NCBI RefSeq assembly: GCF_900141745.1
Contig: NZ_FSRM01000002.1
Location: forward strand, 558,001-622,000
Direction: 5' to 3'
Origin: Paraburkholderia phenazinium
GTDB lineage: Bacteria > Pseudomonadota > Gammaproteobacteria > Burkholderiales > Burkholderiaceae
Length of the DNA: 64,000 bases
In this document: positions 35,177 through 44,245 of the stretch, piece by piece
Numbering within the stretch: position 1 is the first letter of the stretch
Layout: each line of letters starts with the position of its first letter
Made by a program: the position numbers and the translations under genes
Notes under the pieces: model-generated
Seen by the model: only the letters and a program-made list of their open reading frames with translations
Database searches by the model: none
Told to the model about the DNA's origin: nothing

Positions 35177-37231
35177 ATGTCCGACGATAACAATCCGGCT
35201 TCCTCGACTAAACGCAGGGAATTTTTAAGAGGTGTCGCCACCGTTAGCATTGCGACGGGTTTCGGTGCAGGAGTGGGTGAGGCGTTGGCGCAAAGCCCCG
35301 CAGCGCCTAAGCCAACCGGAATTGGTTCAAAGCCGCCTACTAAAGCAACACGAGATGCCAATTCGGTTTACGCCAATCAGCTGGCATTTAACGATACGCA
35401 GGATTTTCAGGACGCTACGCGTGGACTGATTGCTACATTACCCGATCCTGGCATTATTCCCAGTTCTAAAGGGGGTGCCGCCTGGGATTTAGGCCAATTC
35501 TCATTTATTACAGGCGGACCAGAAAATAACGCACCGGATTCGGTTAATCCCAGCTTATGGCGAAACGCCAAGCTGAATATGAATCATGGATTATTCGAGG
35601 TCGTCGACGGTATCTGGCAGGTTCGCGGTTACGATTTATCGGTGATGAGTATTATTCGCGGCGATACCGGCTGGATTGTTATCGACCCGCTAATGACCGA
35701 AGATGCTGCCGTGGTTGTCTGGAAGCAGCTGGTTATTCCACACCTGGGCGATCGCCCGATTACCCATATCATTTACACCCACAGTCACGCAGACCATTAT
35801 GGCGGAGTTCGCGGCGTGGTCGACGAAGCGGACATCAAGGCCGGCAAGGTAAAGATTTACGCGCCGGCGGCTTTCACCGAAGCCGCGGTGGGCGAAAACG
35901 TGATTGCCGGCAACGCCATGAGCCGGCGAGCCGCCTACATGTACGGCAATCTGCTGCCGAGAAGCCCGACGGGCGTGGTGGACGGCGGGTTGGGCAAGAC
36001 GACCTCCATCGGCGCAATCACGCTCATCGTGCCAACCGATTTCGCCAACTCGACGGGCCAGAAGCTGACTCTGGACGGTATCGACATGACCATCATCATG
36101 GCGCCGGAGTCCGAAGCACCGTCAGAGTTCATGTTCTACATCCCGAAGTTCAAGGCCTTCTGCGCCTCGGAAGACGCCACCCACACGCTGCACAACCTCT
36201 ATACGCTGCGTGGCGCGAAGGTTCGCGATGCATTGCTGTGGTCGAAGTACCTGCAGGCTGCCATCGATATGTTCGGCGGCGAAATGGAAGTCCTGTTCGC
36301 CTCGCACTACTGGCCGACCTGGGGCAACGAGCGCATCGTCGACTTCCTGCGGGCGCAACGGGACATGTACCGGTATCTGCATGACCAGACCATGCGTCTC
36401 GCCAATACCGGCCTGACCCCGCTGGAAATCGCCGACACCCTGCACCTGCCCGATAGCCTCGCCAGGCACTGGTACTGTCGGAGCTATTACGGCACGGTCT
36501 TTCATGACCTGATCGCGCAGTACAACTTGCGGCTGGGGTTCTTTGACGGCGTGCCCGCCAACCTTCACCGGCTGCCGCCGGTCGACAACGGCAAGCGCTA
36601 TGTCGAGTTCATGGGTGGTCCCGCAGCGGTGCTACAAAAGGCGCAGCACTACTACGACAAGGGCGACTACCGTTGGGTCGCCGAGGTGGTGAACCACGTG
36701 GTCTTTTCCGATCCGGACAACGTGGCCGCCAAGCACATGCTGGCCGACGCTTACGAGCAGATGGGCTATCAGGCCGAGTCGGCCAGTTGGCGCAACTTCT
36801 ATCTGACCGGCGCAATGGAGCTGCGTAACGGCGTCCATAAGGTGCCGTTCGGCAGCTCGCAAAGCCCGGACACCATCAAGGCCATGCCTCTGGAGATGTT
36901 CCTCGACTACCAGGGTGTGCGCCTGAACGGAGCGCGCGCGGCTGGCAAGACGATCAGTTTCAATTTCGTCATGACCGACACGAATGAGAGTTATGTGGTC
37001 GGTGTCGAAAATTCCGCTCTGCATTATTCCAAAGGTAAAACTTCGGATACAGCGGATGCGTCAGTGACGATGGCACGCACTGATCTCAACGAAGTGATGA
37101 TGGGTAATACGTCAATGGAGAAACTGGTCATGGCTGGTAAAGCCAAGATTAGCGGGAGCGCACCGAAATTAGGTGAATTTGTCTCCTGGCTCGATAATTT
37201 CGACTTCTGGTTCAATATTGTCACACCGTAA
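35177..37231 (+). CDS. Exported alkyl sulfatase of the metallo-beta-lactamase superfamily (SdsA/BDS1 type)
   Basis: This 684-residue protein has a twin-arginine signal (STKRREFLRGVATVSIATGF), so it is exported folded. The zinc site is the MBL motif HSHADHYGG (His202, His204, Asp206, His207). The alkylsulfatase dimerisation domain (EVVNHVVFSDPDNVAAKHML) and a C-terminal SCP2-like lipid-binding domain follow. The family hydrolyses primary alkyl sulfates such as dodecyl sulfate, releasing sulfate and alcohol. The start at 35177 is set by GGAGGT. The two ends of the gene are clearly AT-richer than its middle. It forms a pair with the next gene. Confidence 0.9.
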   Translation: MSDDNNPASSTKRREFLRGVATVSIATGFGAGVGEALAQSPAAPKPTGIGSKPPTKATRDANSVYANQLAFNDTQDFQDATRGLIATLPDPGIIPSSKGGAAWDLGQFSFITGGPENNAPDSVNPSLWRNAKLNMNHGLFEVVDGIWQVRGYDLSVMSIIRGDTGWIVIDPLMTEDAAVVVWKQLVIPHLGDRPITHIIYTHSHADHYGGVRGVVDEADIKAGKVKIYAPAAFTEAAVGENVIAGNAMSRRAAYMYGNLLPRSPTGVVDGGLGKTTSIGAITLIVPTDFANSTGQKLTLDGIDMTIIMAPESEAPSEFMFYIPKFKAFCASEDATHTLHNLYTLRGAKVRDALLWSKYLQAAIDMFGGEMEVLFASHYWPTWGNERIVDFLRAQRDMYRYLHDQTMRLANTGLTPLEIADTLHLPDSLARHWYCRSYYGTVFHDLIAQYNLRLGFFDGVPANLHRLPPVDNGKRYVEFMGGPAAVLQKAQHYYDKGDYRWVAEVVNHVVFSDPDNVAAKHMLADAYEQMGYQAESASWRNFYLTGAMELRNGVHKVPFGSSQSPDTIKAMPLEMFLDYQGVRLNGARAAGKTISFNFVMTDTNESYVVGVENSALHYSKGKTSDTADASVTMARTDLNEVMMGNTSMEKLVMAGKAKISGSAPKLGEFVSWLDNFDFWFNIVTP

Positions 37232-37264
37232 AAACCGACTAGCCCTAAACACGGAATCAAGACG

Positions 37265-37798
37265 ATGTGTGCAATCTGTGAGCTGAAGATTGAATTTAAT
37301 ATCGGGCATCCTCAGGCGCTCACGGTAGCCGTTGCGACGCGAGAAGCAATGGATACCGGAGTATTGCCGGAAACGCAGGCCGAGGGCGCGTTGAGCAATA
37401 TGAAGCTGCGATTGGCGGCTATTGATGCGCTCAAGGGCCTGCAAGACCGGTTAGAAGCCGCTGTGCCGACTACGCAATTAATGGCGCTCCCTGATTTCTA
37501 TGTGCTTCTGATTGAAATCGGAACCTGGGGATTTTTCCATGCTACTGAGACTGGCTTCGACCCCGACATTCAGCCCGAACCACCCGACGTGACCTCGGAA
37601 AATCAGGCTGATCGCGATGTGGTGTTTGTTTCATCCGAAGCAACGATGCAGGCCATTATGAATGGGAAATTAAACATCGACACAGCGTTCGACGATAATC
37701 TGCTCATTCTGGATGCAAGCGAGACGCATACGAAACTACTACGATCCGTGCTTGATCGTGCGTTTCCTGTAGAAAGGGGCCGAGCAGTTAATTTCTAG
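37265..37798 (+). CDS. Hypothetical partner of the alkylsulfatase, possibly SCP2-like
   Basis: This 177-residue cytosolic protein lies 33 bases after the sulfatase gene and shares its AT-rich codon use. It opens MCAICELKIEFNIGHPQALT. The last third (VFVSSEATMQAIMNGKLNIDTAF) has a GKL pattern and length reminiscent of SCP2 domains, but the match is weak by eye. It could handle the long-chain alcohol product; I cannot assign a function. Confidence 0.6.
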   Translation: MCAICELKIEFNIGHPQALTVAVATREAMDTGVLPETQAEGALSNMKLRLAAIDALKGLQDRLEAAVPTTQLMALPDFYVLLIEIGTWGFFHATETGFDPDIQPEPPDVTSENQADRDVVFVSSEATMQAIMNGKLNIDTAFDDNLLILDASETHTKLLRSVLDRAFPVERGRAVNF

Positions 37799-37850
37799 AA
37801 AAGGTGCAATACCAAAGACTGTTTCTATTTCATCAGCATTGCTGTTACGG

Positions 37851-37887
37851 AATATGGCCGAACATTTAACGTTCGGCCATATTTTTT
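37851..37887 (+). terminator. Terminator of the alkylsulfatase operon
   Basis: AATATGGCCGAAC pairs perfectly with GTTCGGCCATATT around a seven-base loop and runs into TTTTTT. It lies 53 bases after the last gene; the A/T ends of the stem suggest it may also work on the opposite strand for the convergent MFS gene. Confidence 0.92.
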
Positions 37888-37921
37888 GGACACGATGGAT
37901 TTTGTCTGAAGCAATGCAACG

Positions 37922-39313
37922 CTATGCGCCGCTCGCCTCATTCAACGTCAGGTGCTTCGTTTCCGGCGCCCATGCGATCGACACCACCATGCCGATCAGG
38001 AGCACGGCGGCTAGCGCCATCATGGTCGCGTGGAAACCCAGCTGTGCAATGCCCAGCGGTAGCAGAAACGTCCCCACCGCCGATCCGAGCCGGCTACAGG
38101 CAATGGCGAGACCCACACCACATGCCCGCACCTCAGTGGGAAAGCACTCCGGCGGAAACACGCCCACCAGATTCGAGAACGCCGACATGGTCAGCGTGAA
38201 GATCGCGAACGCCACGATCATCGCAATCGTCGACGACTCCGGCAGCAGACTCAGCGCCACCAGCGACAGGCAAGTCACCGCGAACGAACCAATCAGAAAC
38301 ACGCGACGCGGCAGCGCAATGGTAAGCCAGATGCCGATCAGCGCGCCCAGCACGAGGAATCCATTCAGCAGAAGATCCGCTCCAGAGCCGTCGTTCAGAT
38401 GGATCGCCTTGAGGATGGTCGGCAGGAATGTGTAGACCGCGAAATAAGGAATCACCAGGCACACGAAGAACGCGCAGTTGAAGAGCGTACGGCGAATCAG
38501 ATCCTTTTTGAACAGGCGTGCGAATCCGCCCTGCACTTTGCTGTGATCGTCGGCACCGTTGCCGTCGAGCGTCACGTTCGGCCCGAAGTGTTTGAGCAGG
38601 ACGGCCTGGGCCTCCGCAATACGCCCTTTGCCGTGGAGCCAGCGCGGCGACTCCGGCGTACCCATACGCATTACCAGCACGATCAGCGCGGGAACGCCCG
38701 CCGACGCCAGCAACCAGCGCCACGCATCCGGTGAAGCGTGCGCGTACTGCATGCCGAGTACGTTCGCAACGACGTAGCCGACTGTCCACACCACACTGAA
38801 CGAACCGAGCAGCGTCCCACGATGTTTGCGCGGCGAGAACTCGGCCAGAATCGCATGGCCAACCGCGAAGTCGCCGCCCATGCCAAATCCGATCAACACC
38901 CGCAACACGCACAACTGCGCCGGCGAGGTCACATAGAACTGCGCGAACGCGGCTGCCGTGATGATCAAAAAGCTCAACAGGAAAATTTTCTGGCGGCCCA
39001 TGCGATCCGAAAGCCACCCAAACACAAGACTACCCAGAAAGATGCCCATCAGAGCGGAGCTGCCAATCATGCCCATCCAGAACGCGTCGAGCGGCATCTG
39101 GCGATTCAGCGAGGCAAGCGCATAGCCAATCGTGCCGAGCGCGTAGCCTTCGGTGAAGTGCGCCCCAAAGGTCAGGCCGGCAATCTTGACGTGGAAGGCG
39201 TTCAGAGGAACGTCGTCGAGGGGAACACAATCATGTGCGGACGCGGTGTGGTTTGCACGCGGCGGCGTTGAGGCAAGATCAAGTGCACTTACCTGGATAT
39301 CCTGAATACTCAC
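37922..39313 (-). CDS. MFS transporter (sugar/aromatic acid symporter type)
   Basis: This 463-residue protein has 12 predicted helices with the MFS motif GWLSDRMGRQKIFL between helices 2 and 3 and GFGMGGDFAVGHAILAEFSPRKHRG later, like AAHS or sugar-porter carriers. It would import a small organic acid or related solute by proton symport. The GTG at 39313 is preceded by AAGGAGGAG at five bases, which decides the start. It is the last gene of a likely operon with ALDH, AKR and Fae genes. Confidence 0.9.
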   Translation of the reverse strand: MSIQDIQVSALDLASTPPRANHTASAHDCVPLDDVPLNAFHVKIAGLTFGAHFTEGYALGTIGYALASLNRQMPLDAFWMGMIGSSALMGIFLGSLVFGWLSDRMGRQKIFLLSFLIITAAAFAQFYVTSPAQLCVLRVLIGFGMGGDFAVGHAILAEFSPRKHRGTLLGSFSVVWTVGYVVANVLGMQYAHASPDAWRWLLASAGVPALIVLVMRMGTPESPRWLHGKGRIAEAQAVLLKHFGPNVTLDGNGADDHSKVQGGFARLFKKDLIRRTLFNCAFFVCLVIPYFAVYTFLPTILKAIHLNDGSGADLLLNGFLVLGALIGIWLTIALPRRVFLIGSFAVTCLSLVALSLLPESSTIAMIVAFAIFTLTMSAFSNLVGVFPPECFPTEVRACGVGLAIACSRLGSAVGTFLLPLGIAQLGFHATMMALAAVLLIGMVVSIAWAPETKHLTLNEASGA

Positions 39314-39437
39314 GCTGTCTCCTCCTTGTTCGAGCAGCCGTGCGCAGCCAGCTTGTCGCCGGTCATCGCGCACGGTACTGCGTCATCCGCTTCGCGCATG
39401 CGCAACGCGAAGCGGACCGTTACTAATAATGCGACGA

Positions 39438-40877
39438 TCAGCGACCAAGGCCGCCCATCATCATGTACTTCAACTCCATATACTCATCGAGACCATACTT
39501 CGAGCCTTCGCGGCCCAGGCCCGATTCCTTGACGCCGCCGAACGGCGCCACTTCCGTCGAAAGGATGCCTTCGTTGACCGCCACCATGCCGCTTTCCAGG
39601 GCTTCGGCCACGCGCCACGCCCGGCCGAGATCGCTGGTGTAGAAGTACGCGGATAAACCGAACGGCGTGTCGTTAGCCGCTGCGATCGCTTCTTGTTCCG
39701 TCTTGAAGCGGAAGCAGGCGGCGACAGGGCCGAAGGTTTCTTCGCCAGCAACCAGCATCGACTTCGCCGCGTCGATCAACACCGTCGGCTCGTAAAACGT
39801 GCCGCCGAGCGCGTGACGTTTCGCGCCTGTCAGCACCTTGGCACCCTTCTGCAAAGCATCCGCGACATGACTTTCCACTTTCTTCAAGGCGGCTGCATTG
39901 ATAAGCGGACCTTGTTCGACTTCGCCTTCGAGCGCATTGCCGACCCGCATCTTCTGTACGGCCTTCGTCAGCGCCTGGGTAAAAGCGTCGTAGACGCCGT
40001 CCTGCACGTAGAAGCGATTGACGCACACACAGGTCTGCCCAGTGTTGCGAAACTTTGAAGCCATCGCACCTTGCACGGCGGCTTCAATGTCCGCATCGTC
40101 GAACACGATGAACGGCGCGTTGCCGCCGAGCTCCAGCGAGAGCTTTTTCAGCGTATCCGCGGATTGCTTCGCGAGCAGCTTGCCCACCCGCGTAGAACCG
40201 GTGAACGACAGCTTGCGCACCACCGATGAAGCCGTCAGCGCCCCGCCAATCGCAACGGCATCGCCCGACACGATGTTGAACACGCCAGCGGGAACGCCGG
40301 CCTGTTCGGCCAGCACGGCCAACGCGAAAGCGGACAGCGGTGTCTCCTCGGATGGCTTGAGAACCATCGTGCAGCCAGCCGCCAGCGCCGGGCCCGCTTT
40401 CCGCGTAATCATTGCGAGCGGAAAGTTCCACGGCGTAATCGCCGCGACGACGCCCACTGGCTCACGCGTCACGATGATCTTCGCTTTCGGATTCGGGCTC
40501 GGAATCACATCGCCGTAAGCGCGCTTCGCTTCTTCGGCGAACCACTCGAAAAAGCTCGCCGCATAACCCACCTCACCGCGCGCTTCAGCAAGCGGTTTGC
40601 CCTGTTCACGCGACATCAGTTCAGCGAGCGCATCGCGGTTCTCGAGCATCAACTCGCCCCAACGCTTCACCCGTGCGCCGCGTTCCTTTGCGGTCAACGC
40701 ACGCCACGCAGGGAATGCACGTTCGGCGGCGGCAATCGCCTGAGCGGTTTCAGCAGCACCGCCTTTGGCCACGTTGGCAATCAGCTCGCCGGTAGCCGGA
40801 TTCGACACGGCATAGGTCTCGGCGCCTTGATACCATTCGCCGTTGATGTAATGCCCGGTACGGAGAAAATCGCTCAT
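39438..40877 (-). CDS. NAD(P)-dependent aldehyde dehydrogenase, succinate-semialdehyde dehydrogenase type
   Basis: This 479-residue ALDH has the substrate tunnel and cofactor motifs VVAAITPWNFPLAMITRK and FTGSTRVGKLL, general base LELGGNAP and nucleophile Cys283 in GQTCVCVNRF. It is closest in pattern to GabD, which oxidises succinate semialdehyde, but 2-oxoglutarate semialdehyde and other aldehydes are possible. The ATG overlaps the stop of the aldo/keto reductase gene as ATGA. The aldehyde it oxidises probably comes from that neighbour. Confidence 0.88.
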   Translation of the reverse strand: MSDFLRTGHYINGEWYQGAETYAVSNPATGELIANVAKGGAAETAQAIAAAERAFPAWRALTAKERGARVKRWGELMLENRDALAELMSREQGKPLAEARGEVGYAASFFEWFAEEAKRAYGDVIPSPNPKAKIIVTREPVGVVAAITPWNFPLAMITRKAGPALAAGCTMVLKPSEETPLSAFALAVLAEQAGVPAGVFNIVSGDAVAIGGALTASSVVRKLSFTGSTRVGKLLAKQSADTLKKLSLELGGNAPFIVFDDADIEAAVQGAMASKFRNTGQTCVCVNRFYVQDGVYDAFTQALTKAVQKMRVGNALEGEVEQGPLINAAALKKVESHVADALQKGAKVLTGAKRHALGGTFYEPTVLIDAAKSMLVAGEETFGPVAACFRFKTEQEAIAAANDTPFGLSAYFYTSDLGRAWRVAEALESGMVAVNEGILSTEVAPFGGVKESGLGREGSKYGLDEYMELKYMMMGGLGR

Positions 40878-41911
40878 GCTGCTTTTTCCAGAGTTTGGGC
40901 GAACGCCGCTTGCGCCGGCCGCGGCTCGCGGGCGATGCGCTTACCTGCCGTGTAATCGTTGATGAGATCGCAAGGCGTGTAGTTGCGTTCGAGTTCGAAG
41001 AGTTCGTCGGCGGAGAGCTTCGTGTCGAGTGCGGCGAGCGCGCTGTCGAATTGCGCGGGCGTATCTGCGCCGACCAGCATGCTTGCCACGCCGCCATGAT
41101 TCAGCACCCACGCCTGGGCGATCTGCGCGGCGGACACGCCACGCGCTGCGGCCACTCGCGCGACGGATGCGGCAATCTCACGCGAGGCCGTATCGCCGTA
41201 CATTTGCGCGGTAAAGAAGTCGGTCTGATTGCGCGTCGAGTTCGGATCGCTCGTCAGCAGACCACGGGCCAACGGACTAAACACCGAGACACCCACGCCC
41301 TGATCGTCGCAATACGGAATCATCTCGCGCTCTTCCTCGCGATAGGCCAGATTCAGTTGCAACTGCATGTTTATCGGCTTGTGCCAGCCGTTGCGTTCGC
41401 ATACCTGCATGATCTTGGCGAACTGCCACGTGTACATCGTCGACACGCCGATATAGCGCGCCTTGCCGGCACGCACGATATCATTCAGCGCACCCATCGT
41501 TTCTTCGACCGGCGTGTTGACGTCGAAGAAGTGCAGCATGTAGATATCGACGTATTCCATGCCCAGACGCTTCAGCGAGCCGTCGATGCCATCCATGATG
41601 TGCTTGCGCGAATGGCCGCCGGCGTTCTGATACGTGCCCATGTCGTAGCCGACCTTGGTCGTAACGACGATCTCTTCGCGTCGCGCGATGCGCTTAAGAA
41701 TGCGGCCCACGACTTCTTCACCGACACCCGTCGAATAAAAGTCCGCGAGATCGATGAAGTTGACGCCGGCTTCGAGCGCGTGGCGCACGATCGGCTCGCT
41801 TTGCGCTTCGTCGAAAATCCAGGGCTTCCAGTCGGGTGTGCCCATGTTCATCGTGCCGAGGCATAGGCGCGACACTTTCAGGCCCGATTGGCCGAGGCGA
41901 ATGTATTCCAT
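40874..41911 (-). CDS. Aldo/keto reductase (Tas/YajO-like)
   Basis: This 345-residue AKR begins MEYIRLGQSGLKVSRLCLGTMNMG and has the tetrad residues in NFIDLADFYSTGVGEEVVG (Asp, Tyr), VVTTKVGYDMG (Lys) and YMLHFFD (His). It would interconvert an aldehyde and alcohol with NADPH. It lies between the Fae homologue and the ALDH gene and overlaps the latter, so it belongs to the same pathway. The longer upstream frame is rejected because the AKR fold starts at MEYIRLG. Confidence 0.9.
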   Translation of the reverse strand: MEYIRLGQSGLKVSRLCLGTMNMGTPDWKPWIFDEAQSEPIVRHALEAGVNFIDLADFYSTGVGEEVVGRILKRIARREEIVVTTKVGYDMGTYQNAGGHSRKHIMDGIDGSLKRLGMEYVDIYMLHFFDVNTPVEETMGALNDIVRAGKARYIGVSTMYTWQFAKIMQVCERNGWHKPINMQLQLNLAYREEEREMIPYCDDQGVGVSVFSPLARGLLTSDPNSTRNQTDFFTAQMYGDTASREIAASVARVAAARGVSAAQIAQAWVLNHGGVASMLVGADTPAQFDSALAALDTKLSADELFELERNYTPCDLINDYTAGKRIAREPRPAQAAFAQTLEKAA

Positions 41912-41976
41912 TTTGTTTGTCTCCTGATGGCGGCGGCGCTCGTGTGGCGCGAGCAGCGGCGCGCCAGTTAGCGTTT

Positions 41977-42501
41977 TTAGCGTTGCTTCGGCGTATAGAA
42001 CGGGTTCGACACTTCGCGCGCGGCGGCAAATACTTCGTCGCGATGCGGCAGACCCTTCATTGCAGCGAGGATCGCGTTCTTGCAGGCGCGGTAGTTGTTC
42101 TCGAACACGGCGTCGAGATCGTCGGTCTTCGGGTTGACCCAGTTCGCCGACACGACAACCCAATCGTTTTCGGCTTCCGGCGGCAGCGTGCCGTTCTCGA
42201 GCGATTCAGCCACGGCCTTGGCGATACCCGCTTGCGAAGCACCCCAGGTGGCGTTGCCATGGAAGTCGCCGTCGATCTGCGCCTTGTTCACATACAACGT
42301 GAGCGGCTTGGTCGGGATACCCGGACGGGCAATGACGACGAACGGCGCGTGACCCGCAGACGGCGTCGACAGCGCGGTGGCGAACGCCTGGCCTGCCGGG
42401 CCATTACGCGGGCCGACCAAAACGTTGATGTGCGCGAGATTCACGCCCGGGCCTTCGAAGCCCTCGCCGATAAAAAGTTGCTTTTCTGTCGTTACGCTCA
42501 T
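41977..42501 (-). CDS. fae: Formaldehyde-activating enzyme (Fae) homologue
   Basis: This 174-residue protein matches Fae: LFIGEGFEGPGVNLAHINVLVGPR with the conserved catalytic His24, GQAFATALSTP, KPLTLYVNKAQI, WGASQAGIAKAVAESLENG and ENNYRACKNAI. Fae condenses formaldehyde with tetrahydromethanopterin in methylotrophs; close homologues exist in bacteria without that role. No other tetrahydromethanopterin gene is in the window. It heads an operon with an AKR, an ALDH and an MFS carrier. The ATG at 42501 is used; homologues start near MSVTTEKQLF. Confidence 0.88.
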   Translation of the reverse strand: MSVTTEKQLFIGEGFEGPGVNLAHINVLVGPRNGPAGQAFATALSTPSAGHAPFVVIARPGIPTKPLTLYVNKAQIDGDFHGNATWGASQAGIAKAVAESLENGTLPPEAENDWVVVSANWVNPKTDDLDAVFENNYRACKNAILAAMKGLPHRDEVFAAAREVSNPFYTPKQR

Positions 42502-43153
42502 GTCTGTTCCCATCAAGGGTTAGGTGGATGAGCGGATTGTGCTATTCGAGATGAGCGACCATGAATCGATGTTTTTTGATCTGGGGTATGAGACGCGCTC
42601 AACTCCGGGTATACCTGTCCGCTGGCCAGACGTGAGCCGACGTGTATCGCCCGTTATGCTGCTAGACAGACTGCAATTTACGCGCGGTCTCGTGGCGCGT
42701 CGTCAAGGTCCCGACATTCTTCCCCATTCCTTAAGGTGAGGGTTTTCGGGACCTGCACAGCAAACCGCAAAAAGACCGCTTGAGGTGACGGCCAACCTCA
42801 TTGCGCATGCACCGAACGTTTTGGATGTGGGAGTAGTTCGAAACGAAGTGAGGAGAGCAAAAGAGCGCATCGGACATCACTCATTCACCGCAGAAAGTGC
42901 GATGGACAAATCGCGCAAAGCCTTGTCAGACAAGGTGTTCCGACTTCACAACGACGGCGTCGACGCAAACGTCAACTCGATCGAGGCTTGCGCAATCGCA
43001 CCGCGAGCATCAGACAAAAACGGCTCGCAAAAGCCCACGGCAGCGAAACGCAAAATGCAGTCATCCGCGGAATCAGTGGCTGCGACCAAACGCAAAGGTG
43101 AGAGTTTTCGGGACCACCGCGGCGGTGCGAAAAATTCTCACCGCCGCATCACT
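42502..43153. other. Non-coding stretch between fae and hns with a 21-base direct repeat and a hairpin
   Basis: No gene is supported in these 650 bases. A 21-base word containing GGTGAG-GTTTTCGGGACC occurs at 42733-42753 and again at 43095-43115 with one difference. A perfect 9-base-pair hairpin (GCGGCGGTG/CACCGCCGC) lies at 43119-43147, just past the hns stop, without a T-run. Open frames on the plus strand across 42785-43403 run into hns antisense and look accidental. Confidence 0.6.
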
Positions 43154-43444
43154 TCACTCGGAGATCAGGAAGCGTTCGCGATTCTTACCCGCCAGCCAGG
43201 CCGGCGAACGCCCACGGCCACTCCAGGTTTCGCCCGTCTTCGGATTGCGGTACTTCGGTGGTAAAGGTGCCTTTTTCGGCGTTGAACGTTTGCTCGAAAA
43301 GCCAAGTTCCACTGCGGTAATGCCGTATTCCACAATCTTCTGCTTGATATCAGCAATCGCCTGCTCAATTTCTTTTTCGCGAGCAACCGCGACTTCCTTA
43401 TGAAGTTTTTCGAGCTGCGCAGTCAATTGTTTGTAAGTGGCCAT
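43154..43444 (-). CDS. H-NS family nucleoid-associated protein
   Basis: This 96-residue protein has a coiled-coil oligomerisation half (YKQLTAQLEKLHKEVAVAREKEIEQAIADI) and the H-NS DNA-binding motif YRNPKTGETWSGRGRSPAWLAG at the C-terminus. Such Burkholderia H-NS paralogues bind AT-rich DNA and silence acquired genes. The start at 43444 (MATYKQLTAQ) fits the family; the upstream 50 codons do not look coding. Confidence 0.93.
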   Translation of the reverse strand: MATYKQLTAQLEKLHKEVAVAREKEIEQAIADIKQKIVEYGITAVELGFSSKRSTPKKAPLPPKYRNPKTGETWSGRGRSPAWLAGKNRERFLISE

Positions 43445-43635
43445 GAAGAATCGCCTCCAGTCGGTTGGATAACTGCAGTGTGACCCTATCAGACCTAAAA
43501 AGTGCCGGGTAGCATCACCTGTCCGTTTGCGGATTAGATGCGTGTGAAACGCATCCTGAGTCAGCAACGCGGCAATCGCCCGAGCGCCATCCGGCATGAA
43601 TGATACGTAACGTTAAGTCATCGTCGGCAACAACG

Positions 43636-43863
43636 TTACCGCACATCGGCTGACGCGAGCGCTAATCCTTCTCGCGCCTCGAGCGCGCTCAGTGCCACAT
43701 GGAGCCGTCTGACGCGGCTCGCCAGCGACGGCACCAATGCCGCGTCCGATACCGACTTGCGCCGGTTGCGCCAATACGATAGCGGAATACGGTCAGCGGC
43801 GGAAATCCGCGTAATCACGTGTTCGAGATGCTGAATGTCTTTTTCTAATTGATGGTGATTCAT
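43636..43863 (-). CDS. Small hypothetical protein, 75 residues
   Basis: The protein begins MNHHQLEKDIQHLEHVITRISAADRIPLSYWRNRR and is helical with a basic middle. GGGGGAG precedes the ATG at eight bases. It may be a small DNA- or protein-binding factor; no family is recognised. Confidence 0.6.
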   Translation of the reverse strand: MNHHQLEKDIQHLEHVITRISAADRIPLSYWRNRRKSVSDAALVPSLASRVRRLHVALSALEAREGLALASADVR

Positions 43864-44245
43864 TACGTCTCCCCCGATATTCCCGAGTACTATCCGACCT
43901 TAAAGCATGAAGCGTGCCGTCCAGACCTATCGATAAAGCAACGAGGCAATAGATCGTAAGGAAAAGAGGAATAGCTGCGATAACCTCGCTTATGTATTCC
44001 TGATTCTTCGGGGGAAAGCATTCATGGATTCGCAAAGCGCTCATGGCATCGCATCCTGAACGCCGCGGTATAGGAAATTAAGCCGAGGTCAATACGATCG
44101 CTTTGCGCGCCGCATTTATGAGGCGGAGTGGGTGGCCCGGATCGACGCGCGGCAAAAAGGGACGCTGCGGCCTGGGCGCCGCCCGAGCCCCTTACACCGC
44201 GCTTGCCGCTGCAATTCGCCCAGCATCTTCCGGGCGAACCACTCG
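43864..44245. other. Stretch without a supported gene
   Basis: Several overlapping short frames occur on both strands. One minus-strand frame (44044 down) encodes a hydrophobic segment AAIPLFLTIYCLVALSIGL but runs into the next gene out of phase with it. I see no clear promoter, hairpin or repeat. Confidence 0.5.

Noticed and set aside
42785..43264. Plus-strand frame of 159 codons between fae and hns
   Set aside because: It runs into the antisense of hns, has no ribosome-binding site and its product has no family resemblance; a short real gene within 42897-43150 cannot be fully excluded.
43793..44044. Minus-strand frame with one hydrophobic helix
   Set aside because: Its second half overlaps the better-supported small gene at 43636-43863 in another frame, and codon use there does not support it.
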